From Candidatus Moraniibacteriota bacterium (GTDB taxonomy: Bacteria > Patescibacteriota > Minisyncoccia > Moranbacterales > UBA9337), in NCBI GenBank assembly GCA_003507475.1, contig DNVQ01000021.1:1-15762 (forward strand): a DNA stretch of 15,762 nt. The letters are read 5' to 3'. The translations under genes were made by a program, and so were the position numbers. Shown here piece after piece: positions 1 to 6,931 of this stretch; the first letter of the stretch is position 1, and every line of letters starts with the position of its first letter. The notes below the pieces were generated by a model that was given only the letters and a program-made list of their open reading frames with translations, ran no database searches and was not told the DNA's origin.

Positions 1-476
1 AAATAATTTATCGCTCCGACAAAATTTACTTTACTCAGATTTGAATTTTGAAATTTACTGCCCCTTAAATCAGAATTTGAAAAATCAGACTCACTTAGGT
101 TAGAGTCCACAAAATCAGTGTCATGCACTACACACTGGATAAATTTGGATTTTCCAATGTCCAGCTTGCTAAAATTACAAAGTTTTATAACGCAATTATC
201 AAATTGCCAAGAAAGCAAAAATTTATTTATTTCGCTAAAAGCTACTCCGCTTATTTTACATTCTTTAAATGTAACATTGCAAAAACTACAGTTTAATATT
301 TTTGAATTTGAAAAATTGCATTCATTAAAAACACAATCAATAAACTTAGTACCCACAAAATCAGTTTCAGTAAAATTACATCTATTAAATTCACAATTGG
401 AAATTTCCAAAAGCGATAGCTTCCTCTCGGACCAATCTTCTTTTTGGATAGTTTTATTTTCAATAATATCTTCCAT
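1..476 (-). CDS. Pentapeptide-repeat protein, C-terminus cut by window edge
   Basis: The minus strand is open from an ATG at 476 to the window edge, giving 158 codons without a stop. From about residue 18 the protein is a run of five-residue units with Phe or Leu at the centre and Cys, Asn, Asp or Ser around it (for example CNFTETDFVGTKF, DFSNSDLRGSKF). This pattern folds as a right-handed quadrilateral beta-helix. The last visible residues (VNFVGAINY) resemble the region near the end of Qnr/McbG-like single-domain proteins, so only a few tens of residues are probably missing. The start is fixed by an in-frame TAA eight codons upstream. No Shine-Dalgarno sequence is seen. Some relatives protect DNA gyrase, but most members have no known role and none can be assigned here. 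The opposite-strand frame over this region is low-complexity and is taken as a shadow. Confidence 0.85.
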   Translation of the reverse strand, partial: MEDIIENKTIQKEDWSERKLSLLEISNCEFNRCNFTETDFVGTKFIDCVFNECNFSNSKILNCSFCNVTFKECKISGVAFSEINKFLLSWQFDNCVIKLCNFSKLDIGKSKFIQCVVHDTDFVDSNLSESDFSNSDLRGSKFQNSNLSKVNFVGAINY

Positions 477-511
477 GCTATTTGAAAAGGATATTTTTTA
501 TTTTTTAAATA

Positions 512-652
512 CTACAACGAAGACACGAATCTTTGTTGCTCCTCAATTTCCTCATCTAATTCCCCTATCTTACGAAATGTTCCCTTACAGAAAGTACGAT
601 CAACTAATTTCCCAATAGAAAGAATATTTCCTGTCGTCGGTGATCTTGAATA
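512..652 (-). pseudogene. Possible gene remnant in the gap (47 codons, no start codon)
   Basis: Between the pentapeptide gene and the S66 peptidase gene, one minus-strand frame runs open from just after a TAA at 653-655 to a TAG at 512-514. Its translation is protein-like and charged, with a short acidic helix-like end (GELDEEIEEQQRFVSSL). No ATG, GTG or TTG lies in the first half of the frame, so it cannot be an intact gene. It could be the tail of a decayed gene or chance. I do not recognise a family. Confidence 0.2.
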
Positions 653-658
653 TTAAAA

Positions 659-1564
659 TTATTGCAAAGTTATTTTTTTCTTCTCTGTATCAATTTCGCA
701 AGTCATATCAAAAGAAAAAGAATAGAAATTAGAGATATCATGCCCAAAATGATTCCACTGAATAATAGGAAAATCATAATTTAAAAAAACATCCGATACA
801 ATCTCTTCAATTCCTCTGTTGTCTTGCGGATATTTGTTATCATCGCAATCAGACAAGGAGCCAATTATCATTCCTTTAATATTTTTTATTTTCCCCGATA
901 ATTCTAATTCGCGCAACTTAAATGAAAGCATTGCCGGCGCCATGCCGATCTCTTCCCAAAATAAAATTTTATCATCAAAATTAGGGAGAAGTTTAGTTGC
1001 CAAAAGAGAATTTATCAAAGTAATATTACCACCTAAAATTTTGCCAGAAGCCTTACCATGTTTTATGACTTTTATATCTTCAGAAAATATGTTTGCTTTT
1101 TGAGAATTCTCTAGCACTCCCAAAAACTGAGAAAAAGAATTTTCATCTATCTTAGATAGCTCATAAACATTGGGTCCATGAATAGCAATTTTATTTATAT
1201 TTTTTTCAATAGCTAATAAAAGAATTGTAATATCACTATAGCCAATAAATGGTTTTGGATTTTTTTTAATAATATCAAAATCAATATCTTTTAATAAATC
1301 AATTGAACTTGCTCCACCAGTGGCACAAATGATTGCCTTAACTTCCTCATCAATAAACATAGCATGCAAATCTTCAACTCGCTCTTCTTTACTTCCCGCA
1401 GAATAATAAAAATGTTTACCTAAATTTGCTCCCTTTTTTATCACAAAACCATTTTTTCTAAGCCTATCTAGACCCACTTCAATCTCCTCCTGTATATTCC
1501 AAATCGGCCTAGACGGAGCAATCACTCCAATTGTATCTCCTTTTTTTAAAACAAATCTATTCAT
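659..1564 (-). CDS. S66 family LD-carboxypeptidase / MccF-like serine peptidase
   Basis: The protein has 301 residues, the usual length for peptidase family S66. It starts with the typical strand and turn (GDTIGVIAPSRP, 9-20). The nucleophile Ser110 sits in IGYSD, after the ATGGASS segment (81-87) that corresponds to the family's GG turn. The Glu of the triad is 204 or 205 in LFWEEIG, and the His is 275 in FGHD. S66 enzymes either cut the L,D bond of murein tetrapeptides in the cytoplasm (LdcA) or inactivate peptide-nucleotide antibiotics (MccF). The sequence alone does not separate the two. There is no signal peptide, which fits a cytoplasmic enzyme. The ATG at 1564 has no clear Shine-Dalgarno sequence. 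A promoter copy lies about 60 bases upstream, so the gene is probably transcribed alone. Confidence 0.93.
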   Translation of the reverse strand: MNRFVLKKGDTIGVIAPSRPIWNIQEEIEVGLDRLRKNGFVIKKGANLGKHFYYSAGSKEERVEDLHAMFIDEEVKAIICATGGASSIDLLKDIDFDIIKKNPKPFIGYSDITILLLAIEKNINKIAIHGPNVYELSKIDENSFSQFLGVLENSQKANIFSEDIKVIKHGKASGKILGGNITLINSLLATKLLPNFDDKILFWEEIGMAPAMLSFKLRELELSGKIKNIKGMIIGSLSDCDDNKYPQDNRGIEEIVSDVFLNYDFPIIQWNHFGHDISNFYSFSFDMTCEIDTEKKKITLQ

Positions 1565-1628
1565 CCAACTAATTACTTAAATATTTATTCATCCCGCTAA
1601 TCTTTAATTAACTGGGACTTACATTACT

Positions 1629-1682
1629 TACATCTTACGCTTAAATTTATAGGGCGTAAAGTGAGTTTTATAAAAATAAAAA
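1629..1682 (-). repeat. 55-bp duplicated promoter segment, copy 1
   Basis: Positions 1629-1682 match 2348-2402 with only about four substitutions and one single-base gap. The copy runs from the -10 box, through the -35 box, into the U-tract of the terminator of the gene upstream. The hairpin arms of the two terminators are unrelated, so the similarity stops there. Confidence 0.8.
1632..1660 (-). promoter_or_regulatory. Promoter of the S66 peptidase gene (copy 1 of a duplicated promoter)
   Basis: The minus strand reads TTTACG (-35, 1655-1660), a 17-base spacer, then TAAGAT (-10, 1632-1637). The same boxes, spacer length and nearly the same spacer occur at 2351-2379, so this is one copy of a 55-bp repeat. 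Transcription would start near 1625 and leave a leader of about 60 bases before the ATG at 1564. Confidence 0.6.
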
Positions 1683-1711
1683 GAGGCGAAGATCCGTTGA
1701 AATCTTCGCCT
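1671..1711 (-). terminator. Rho-independent terminator of the ParB-like gene
   Basis: The arms at 1702-1711 and 1684-1693 pair perfectly over 10 bp (AGGCGAAGAT / ATCTTCGCCT) around an 8-base loop. On the minus strand they are followed by CTTTTTATTTTT. It lies 57 bases after the stop of the ParB-like gene and abuts the next promoter. Confidence 0.85.
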
Positions 1712-1768
1712 TTACCAATTGAGATCCGATGTCTCTTCCCCTGGGGTAACTGGATATACCCGACAATA

Positions 1769-2260
1769 TTATTGTTCCATTATTTGCTTCATATGAAATG
1801 GAGAAAATCCATCGTATACGCCTGTAGCATCATCCTGCTTTGAAAAAATTTCAAGAAGTTTCAGATCTTCGATTACCTTTACTTGCTCCCAGCTTCTCAC
1901 TCCTAGATCATAAGCCTCCATAGCTGACTCAAAAAACAATTCAAAATCATGATCCCACTGCAAATCTTCCACCCTTTCAATTACCACTTTTTTGATTCCC
2001 AGTTTATTAGAGACATATAATCTATGGCTGCCATTTTGAACAAAGCATTTAAATGGCATACCGTCTTTAAAGATTAATCTCAAATCTTGCTCCTGCGAAA
2101 AAATCCTCTTAGGATCATCCAGAAAAAATTTAACGTGGCTCTCAAAAAGAAGCGGTTCAAAAGGTTGGATTTCTCCAATATCTATAACTTCTTGGCCCGG
2201 TTGCAAAGAACTGTCTTCTTTGAATTCCCCTACTACTAAATATTCTCTATAGCTATCCAT
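1769..2260 (-). CDS. Small protein with ParB/sulfiredoxin-like fold motif
   Basis: This is a 163-residue protein with no signal or membrane segment. The segment NGSHRLYVSNKLGIKKVVIE (76-95) matches the core G-x-H-R-x-x-A-x-x-x-L-G motif of the ParB N-terminal/sulfiredoxin fold, which binds nucleotides or phosphorylated ligands in its relatives. The rest has no match I recognise. A TTG at 2284 is also in frame, but the strong Shine-Dalgarno GGAGGAAA lies between it and the ATG at 2260, with ideal spacing to that ATG, so I start there. The gene has its own promoter copy and a clear terminator and is monocistronic. There is no ParA partner, DNA-binding helix-turn-helix or phage context here, so a partitioning role is unlikely. 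The function is unknown. Confidence 0.8.
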   Translation of the reverse strand: MDSYREYLVVGEFKEDSSLQPGQEVIDIGEIQPFEPLLFESHVKFFLDDPKRIFSQEQDLRLIFKDGMPFKCFVQNGSHRLYVSNKLGIKKVVIERVEDLQWDHDFELFFESAMEAYDLGVRSWEQVKVIEDLKLLEIFSKQDDATGVYDGFSPFHMKQIMEQ

Positions 2261-2292
2261 TGATTTTCCTCCAGGAATATTCAAATATTGGA

Positions 2293-2320
2293 ATTAAGTA
2301 TCTCTTTTTTTATACTTAAT
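2293..2320 (-). other. Leader hairpin upstream of the ParB-like gene
   Basis: The 9-bp arms ATTAAGTAT (2293-2301) and ATACTTAAT (2312-2320) flank a 10-base loop within the predicted 5' leader, about 30 bases before the start codon at 2260. It may affect mRNA stability or ribosome loading. Chance is possible at this AT content. Confidence 0.35.
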
Positions 2321-2347
2321 TAATTACATGCGCCTATTTGCAGTACC

Positions 2348-2402
2348 TACATCTTATACTTAAATTTATAGGGCGTAAAGTGAATTTTAGAAAAAATAAA
2401 AA
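2348..2402 (-). repeat. 55-bp duplicated promoter segment, copy 2
   Basis: This is the partner of 1629-1682, in the same orientation and with the same relation to a terminator and a downstream gene. The shared core TTAAATTTATAGGGCGTAAA (plus strand) is identical in both copies. Confidence 0.8.
2351..2379 (-). promoter_or_regulatory. Promoter of the ParB-like gene (copy 2 of the duplicated promoter)
   Basis: TTTACG (2374-2379), a 17-base spacer and TAAGAT (2351-2356) repeat the promoter at 1632-1660. Conservation of both boxes in two copies, each just upstream of a gene, supports real promoter function. The start would be near 2344, giving a leader of about 84 bases. Confidence 0.6.
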
Positions 2403-2431
2403 CCAGTGGCGAATTGTTAAAACTCCACTGG
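2390..2431 (-). terminator. Rho-independent terminator of the TrpF-like gene
   Basis: CCAGTGG (2425-2431 read on the minus strand) pairs with CCACTGG (2403-2409) across a 15-base loop. It is followed by TTTTTATTTTTT on the minus strand. It starts 17 bases after the gene's stop codon. Confidence 0.8.
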
Positions 2432-2448
2432 CTTCCTGAAAATATCAT

Positions 2449-3237
2449 CTACATCTTTCCCATAGAAAACATCTTCAATGCTTTGTATAAATATTTAGCT
2501 GCTCTTGTCCAGTCAATCGGATCCATAGCATTGCCAGTTAGCGTAAGTTGCGCTTGCGCATCAATGCTAAGGCCTGAATATTTATTTACTAACGGTTGTC
2601 CTAGGTGCAATGTATCGGGTCCTAAACCGCCCGCAAAAGTAATATTCAAGGAAAGCGTTGAATTAATTATGGCCTCGACAAAAGGCATCAACCCAAATGC
2701 ATCCATGCCTTTGCCTCTTCCCATGCTCTTATCCAAAAGGACAAAATCGACAAGGCCTTCGTATTTCTCCAATCGCTTAATAAGTCTGACTGGATCATCT
2801 CCAACTTGTGCAAGCGCAGGCGTGCTAACCTGGAGGACAATATCTATTTTTGGATATTCTCTTTTTAATTCGGATAGCATTTCAGATGAAGGCCAAATCA
2901 TATCCAACTGCAATGCGTGGATATTTTTACCGCCATATCCAACTGCAGAAACGAGATGTTTCGTTTCTGTTTTTCCATCATAATCAGCATAATGCAATGC
3001 ATCATACGCCAAAGGATGATCGATAAACAAATCTTTAATATTTTCCTTGGGAACCCAAATAGAAGACCACTTACTCGGCATACCATTTAACGTTTTGTAA
3101 CTAATCATTAAACCAATCATGAGCTTGTACTTAATTGAGTTTAATAATTCTTTCTGAGCTTTTTCAAAAACATTGAGCATTCCATTTACTTGTTTGATTG
3201 TTTCAAAATCAGTAATTCCTATATATGGATGTCGCAT
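2449..3237 (-). CDS. TrpF-like (phosphoribosylanthranilate isomerase-fold) TIM-barrel protein, catalytic Cys absent
   Basis: This 262-residue protein follows the TrpF layout strand by strand. It has an N-terminal YIGITD (5-10) where TrpF has KICGIT, a LQLD strand (109-112) for VQLHG, a LLDKSMGRGKG strand (167-177) for LLDSKxGGTGK, AGGLGPD (202-208) for the phosphate-binding AGGL, and SIDAQ (224-228) at the last phosphate loop. The catalytic acid Asp169 is kept, but the catalytic Cys of KICGIT is Ile6. It is also longer than classical TrpF (about 200 residues), with extra sequence around 40-100. No other tryptophan genes are nearby. It is therefore probably not a working isomerase and may bind another phosphorylated sugar. 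The ATG at 3237 has a strong AAGGAGG Shine-Dalgarno sequence. The gene has its own promoter and terminator. Confidence 0.8.
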   Translation of the reverse strand: MRHPYIGITDFETIKQVNGMLNVFEKAQKELLNSIKYKLMIGLMISYKTLNGMPSKWSSIWVPKENIKDLFIDHPLAYDALHYADYDGKTETKHLVSAVGYGGKNIHALQLDMIWPSSEMLSELKREYPKIDIVLQVSTPALAQVGDDPVRLIKRLEKYEGLVDFVLLDKSMGRGKGMDAFGLMPFVEAIINSTLSLNITFAGGLGPDTLHLGQPLVNKYSGLSIDAQAQLTLTGNAMDPIDWTRAAKYLYKALKMFSMGKM

Positions 3238-3288
3238 GGGCTACCTCCTTGGTATTTTTTATTAAATTTTGGGGAACTTGGATATTTG

Positions 3289-3317
3289 ATTGTCTCATGT
3301 GAAAATTATTTCGTCAA
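3289..3317 (-). promoter_or_regulatory. Promoter of the TrpF-like gene
   Basis: The minus strand has TTGACG (3312-3317, 5 of 6 to consensus), a 17-base spacer and GACAAT (3289-3294). The start would be near 3282, about 45 bases before the ATG. It lies just past the lysS terminator. Confidence 0.6.
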
Positions 3318-3325
3318 TATAAGCA

Positions 3326-3360
3326 CAAAAAAAACAGCTCCTCAAAGAAAAACTGTTTTT
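3326..3360 (-). terminator. Terminator of lysS, copy 1 of a 30-bp repeat
   Basis: AAAAAACAG and CTGTTTTTT arms enclose a 15-base loop. On the minus strand the stem runs into eight T residues. It lies about 60 bases after the lysS stop. Bases 3330-3359 are identical to 5123-5152. Confidence 0.65.
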
Positions 3361-3400
3361 TGAAACATTATGCCATACTGTGGTTTAGCGAAAAATAGTG
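3330..3400. repeat. Direct repeat flanking lysS, copy 1 (30 bp exact, about 70 bp degenerate)
   Basis: Positions 3330-3359 are base-for-base the same as 5123-5152, in the same orientation. Beyond the exact part both copies go on with a weaker match, including TATGC then CTGT(G/A)G(G/C)TTTAGCGAAA. The two copies bracket lysS and its promoter. Confidence 0.75.
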
Positions 3401-3420
3401 CGAACCATATTTAATAAAAT

Positions 3421-4956
3421 TTATTTTTTATCAGTATCCTCTTCCACTGTTATATTTTTTGCATCATTTTCGGGACGCATTAAGGGAAAGAGCACTACAT
3501 CGCGCAAATTTAACTGATTAGTTAAAAGTGCTAAGATTCTCTCCAGTCCCATTCCCCATCCCGATACAGGTGGCATGCCATATTCCATAGCTTCCACATA
3601 ATCCAAATCCTTATTCAAAGCCTCTTCATCACCACCCGCCTTAGCTTCCGCCTGCTCGTTAAAGCGTTCTTTTTGATCGATTGGATCGATAAGTTCGCTA
3701 TAAGCATTAAGAACTTCCCAACCATTAATCAACAATTGAAATCTATCAGTAATCTGAGGGTTATCATCATTTTTTCTGGCCAGCGGAGATAGAGATGTAG
3801 GATGGTTAATCAAGAAAGTCGGATTAATAATTTTCTTGCGTGACACCTCCTTATAGAGGGCATCAATTAAATTTCCCAATCCCAAATTTTCCATTTCGTC
3901 TATTTTAATGCCGTCTTCTTTTATTTTATTTCGTAATTCATCCGCTGTTTCATATTTATCAATATCTATACCTGAATCTTTTAATATGACGTCTCTCATG
4001 GATATTACTTTCCAAGGAGGACTCATATCAATTTGACGCATATTGCCATCGCGATCCATAATATCTAATTTCAAAGTCCCCTTAAGTTTTTCAATAATAG
4101 TTACCAGCATCTTTTCGGTAAAATCCATGTTCATCTTGTAATCCCAATAAGCGGCATAATGTTCAATCATAGTAAAGTCTTGCAAATGGCTTGGGTCAAT
4201 TCCCTCATTGCGAAAAACTCTAGCTATTTCAAATACTTTTTCAAAGCCTCCGACAATTACTTCCTTAAGGTAAATCTCAGGAGCGATACGCAAACTCACA
4301 TCAATATCCAAAGCATTATGATGAGTAGAAAAGGGCTTAGCTAGAGCGCCTGATGCGGTGTTACACAAAACCGGAGTATCTACCTCAAAAAATCCATTTT
4401 GATGATAAAAATTCCTTAATTCACGAACGAAATTACTGCGAAAGACAAACCTTTCTTTTGTTTCTTCGTTCATAATTAAATCCAAATAACGTTTTCTATA
4501 TTTCAGTTCCACATCTTTTAATCCATGCCATTTGTCTGACAATGGTCTTAGCGCTTTACTTAAAAAAGTATATTTTTCCACCATTACCGAAATTTCCCCT
4601 TTTTTAGTAACAAAAACTTCTCCCTCAACTCCGATAAAATCTCCAATATCGAGTGTCTTTATTATTTGTTTATATGTATCCTCTGGCAAATCACCAATTC
4701 TAAAAACAATTTGCGAACGTCCAGAAAAATCTTGTAAATGGGCAAAGGCAATTTTCCCCATATTGCGAAAAAGCATTATTCTTCCTGCAACACTGACTTT
4801 TTTTCCGATTAATTTTTCCGCTACATCCTGACAATTATTAATTTTATCAAATTTATCTGCATAAGGACTTATTCCACTTTCTTGCAAAAGCTGAAGTCGT
4901 TTCAAACGATCAGCTCTCTCTCCTTTTATTATTGATTCATTTTCTGGTTTATTCAT
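3421..4956 (-). CDS. lysS: Lysyl-tRNA synthetase, class II
   Basis: This 511-residue enzyme charges tRNA-Lys with lysine in the cytoplasm. The anticodon-binding OB fold spans about 52-135. The class II core follows: motif 1 around 168-196 (ending FFEVDTPVL), motif 2 at 242-265 (VFEIARVFRNEGIDPSHLQD), and motif 3 at 466-478 (GWGMGLERILALL) with the ATP-binding Arg. ASGALAKPF (201-209), LRIAPEIYLK (222-231) and the late INGWEVLNAYSEL (410-422) are typical of LysRS rather than AspRS or AsnRS. The length is normal and it is full length, unlike the truncated paralogue EpmA. The leader contains a 6-bp hairpin (TGTCTC/GAGACA, 4973-4994) between promoter and ATG, too short for a T-box. The gene stands alone between a promoter and a terminator. 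Confidence 0.98.
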   Translation of the reverse strand: MNKPENESIIKGERADRLKRLQLLQESGISPYADKFDKINNCQDVAEKLIGKKVSVAGRIMLFRNMGKIAFAHLQDFSGRSQIVFRIGDLPEDTYKQIIKTLDIGDFIGVEGEVFVTKKGEISVMVEKYTFLSKALRPLSDKWHGLKDVELKYRKRYLDLIMNEETKERFVFRSNFVRELRNFYHQNGFFEVDTPVLCNTASGALAKPFSTHHNALDIDVSLRIAPEIYLKEVIVGGFEKVFEIARVFRNEGIDPSHLQDFTMIEHYAAYWDYKMNMDFTEKMLVTIIEKLKGTLKLDIMDRDGNMRQIDMSPPWKVISMRDVILKDSGIDIDKYETADELRNKIKEDGIKIDEMENLGLGNLIDALYKEVSRKKIINPTFLINHPTSLSPLARKNDDNPQITDRFQLLINGWEVLNAYSELIDPIDQKERFNEQAEAKAGGDEEALNKDLDYVEAMEYGMPPVSGWGMGLERILALLTNQLNLRDVVLFPLMRPENDAKNITVEEDTDKK

Positions 4957-5018
4957 ACTTTTTATTTAATTGTGTCTCTGATAAAAATGAGACATTTTTA
5001 TAGCTTAAATCCTACTCT

Positions 5019-5048
5019 ATCATACATAAATAATCCACATATAGTCAA
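5019..5048 (-). promoter_or_regulatory. Promoter of lysS
   Basis: TTGACT (5043-5048) and TATGAT (5019-5024), each 5 of 6 to consensus, are separated by 18 bases on the minus strand. The start would fall near 5012, about 55 bases before the ATG. Confidence 0.7.
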
Positions 5049-5069
5049 ATAAAAAATAATATGTTTTAA

Positions 5070-5099
5070 AAAATTTACGTAAATATGTAAGTAAATTTT
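5070..5099. other. AT-rich palindrome between the lysS promoter and the flanking repeat
   Basis: AAAATTTAC (5070-5078) and GTAAATTTT (5091-5099) form a 9-bp stem with a 12-base loop. A second short palindrome (TTTGCA / TTGCAAA) follows at 5101-5120. These could be weak terminators or protein-binding sites upstream of lysS. There is no firm evidence for either. Confidence 0.3.
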
Positions 5100-5122
5100 A
5101 TTTGCATAATTTTTTGCAAAAC

Positions 5123-5190
5123 AAAAACAGCTCCTCAAAGAAAAACTGTTTTAGTATGCTTCGCCAAGCTGTAGCTTTAGCGAAAGATGG
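5123..5190. repeat. Direct repeat flanking lysS, copy 2, with hairpin tail
   Basis: The first 30 bases equal 3330-3359. The tail (5158-5186) holds a hairpin-like string CTTCGC...TAGCTTTAGCGAAAG. It is related to the element inserted in the broken tRNA at 11921-11950. The rest of this 384-base gap (4957-5340) holds the lysS promoter, two AT palindromes and the terminator at 5275-5323. I see no gene in it. Short open frames between 5190 and 5280 look like debris. Confidence 0.7.
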
Positions 5191-5274
5191 CATGGGAGAA
5201 GGTATACGCTTCGAACTTTGATGGTGAGAAATTGGGAAAGTGTTAAAAATAAATTGGAGCGAGTAAGAATTTTG

Positions 5275-5323
5275 ATGAAATAAAAAAGAGCCGCAACCCA
5301 CGTGTTACTGTGAGTGCGGCTCT
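5275..5323 (-). terminator. Strong terminator of the G+C-rich orphan gene
   Basis: AGAGCCGCA (minus strand from 5323) pairs perfectly over 9 bp with TGCGGCTCT (5295-5287). There is a further CAC/GTG pairing inside, and a TTTTTTATTT tract follows. It begins 18 bases after the stop codon at 5341. Confidence 0.88.
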
Positions 5324-5340
5324 GCAGGAGTCCACTGCTT

Positions 5341-6651
5341 TTACTTCTCGTGAAGTTTCATCATTTTTTCATAGTCATTGGCCAAAACTTCTTGTCGTAT
5401 AAGCCGTTGAGTATGGTCAATTTCGATGCGATAGCCCTGTACGAGACAGGTCTCCTGACTATCTGCACCACCGGTCTTGGTCGGTTCACCAACGAGTTCG
5501 TAGGCATTTGCTTCTTTAGGAAGCACGGCCTGCGCTTCGCGGATGTCATAACGGAAGATTGGGACAGGATAGTTCGACTCGGTGTAAAACCTGGCGACTT
5601 CTCCCACTTTCTCCATCGACGTCACACGAAATTCCGGTTCATGCGTATCAGCTCTGGCGCCTTTCTTAGTTACTTGTGTAAACCAAGTTTCGTCCGGCAT
5701 CTGCATAATAACGAAGATTCCATCGGGCGCGCGATCTAGACCGCTCGACTCGAAAAGTTCTTGCCAGTGCTTGCGCAGTATATGACGCGGGTCAGGACCT
5801 TTGTCAATAGAGACAAGTTTGCCCTCACGAATGCCTATCAGGCGAGTACCGTCATACCAGTCGTGTGTATTTATATCAGACACCCAACTTGGCACCCGAT
5901 GTTCACTCTGACTGACGTGTACAGAACCGATTGCACCGACACTCAGCAAATGAGCATACGCGAGTCCGTCTGTTGGTTTAACATTTTCAACCCAGTACAT
6001 GCCCGGTCCATTGACCTGCAGAATATAGGGATCAAAGATCTTACGCTGATGATTATCCAAATGGTACTTCCGTGCGTAATGCGCATGTTGTTTAATGTAC
6101 TCGTCAGATCTTGAACCAAGGCGAGCCTTAAGCACCGGATCAACTAATGCATCAACGTAGTGAAGAGTTGAAATAAATGGATGCTCACGCGTACGCACAT
6201 ACTCTTCAAGATCAACAATCTCCACGTCGCCATAGGCACCGCTTTCAAGCTTCCAGAATTCATCTGCGGAAATACGGCCACCTTCGGTTCGGCGCGTCTT
6301 GTCATCGTAATGATATCGATATGCCTCAACAACGCCATCGAGCGTTGCCATGGGGCCGATACCATGAGCTACGATCAGGATCTTAGTCCCACTTTTGCTG
6401 ATACCAACGTACTCAGCAGACATAGTGGTGTAGTACTGATCCCAGGGAGTTGGTTTTGATGTGTCATGCATACCCAGCTTTTCGTATGGCGGTGTTGCTA
6501 GTCGTGCATCCACCCAGTCCAGCATAGTTCCAATTCTACCGACGCGACCCGCATATTTCGCTGCCTGTTTGAATGCGGGAACAAAGCCCTTTTCATGGTA
6601 GATGGCTATTGCACTTTCCGACAAACCACTCTCTTTTTCTTTCGTTTCCAT
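5341..6651 (-). CDS. Uncharacterised 436-residue protein, G+C-rich compared with neighbours
   Basis: The ORF is intact, from an ATG at 6651 with a clear Shine-Dalgarno (AAAGGAGA) about six bases upstream, to a TAA followed at once by a strong terminator. It is clearly expressed and selected. I do not recognise the family. It has no signal peptide or membrane segment. It is rich in Trp, Tyr and His and has a glycine-bearing strand-turn KILIVAHGIGPMATLDG (about 90-106), which could be a ligand-binding loop as in nucleoside-phosphorylase-like folds, but that likeness is weak. Its base composition and codons (frequent CGC, GCG, CTG, ACC) are visibly richer in G+C than lysS or the ATP-grasp genes on either side, pointing to recent acquisition. 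It is flanked by terminators on both sides, so it is monocistronic. Confidence 0.85.
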   Translation of the reverse strand: METKEKESGLSESAIAIYHEKGFVPAFKQAAKYAGRVGRIGTMLDWVDARLATPPYEKLGMHDTSKPTPWDQYYTTMSAEYVGISKSGTKILIVAHGIGPMATLDGVVEAYRYHYDDKTRRTEGGRISADEFWKLESGAYGDVEIVDLEEYVRTREHPFISTLHYVDALVDPVLKARLGSRSDEYIKQHAHYARKYHLDNHQRKIFDPYILQVNGPGMYWVENVKPTDGLAYAHLLSVGAIGSVHVSQSEHRVPSWVSDINTHDWYDGTRLIGIREGKLVSIDKGPDPRHILRKHWQELFESSGLDRAPDGIFVIMQMPDETWFTQVTKKGARADTHEPEFRVTSMEKVGEVARFYTESNYPVPIFRYDIREAQAVLPKEANAYELVGEPTKTGGADSQETCLVQGYRIEIDHTQRLIRQEVLANDYEKMMKLHEK

Positions 6652-6812
6652 AACATCTCCTTTCCCGTTTTTGGGTTTTAGGAACTGTGAATGCGACCTG
6701 CATTCAAGGGATGCTAACCATTTAGCAACATTTGATTATTGCACAACTCAATAAAAATGTCCATCCCTCATCCATCGGTTTTCAAAAAAGTTCGAAGCTG
6801 AATTTACCCCTA

Positions 6813-6846
6813 TCAAAAACAAGGCCTCAATAAGCCTTGTTTTTAT
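6813..6846 (-). terminator. Terminator after the C39-like peptidase gene
   Basis: AAAAACAAGGC (6815-6825) and GCCTTGTTTTT (6834-6844) pair perfectly over 11 bp with an 8-base loop. The structure works on either strand. On the minus strand it ends the four-gene set about 90 bases after the last stop codon. The remaining gap (6652-6931) shows no gene I can support. Confidence 0.85.
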
Positions 6847-6931
6847 CAGCACGCCATAGTAAAGGATGTTAGAACTATTTTTATGAATAAAAAGGAGTAT
6901 ATTTATATTCCAGATCTGAGTTCTTAAATAT

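Noticed and set aside
118..618. Plus-strand ORF of 166 codons
   Set aside because: It is the mirror of the pentapeptide-repeat gene and the gap after it. The minus frame shows clear pentapeptide periodicity and this one shows none.
4957..5048. T-box riboswitch upstream of lysS
   Set aside because: The leader is only about 55 bases, with one 6-bp hairpin and no T-box sequence or specifier loop.
5314..6459. Several plus-strand and out-of-frame ORFs over the orphan gene
   Set aside because: They are shadows made likely by the higher G+C. Only the 436-residue frame has a Shine-Dalgarno sequence and a terminator.
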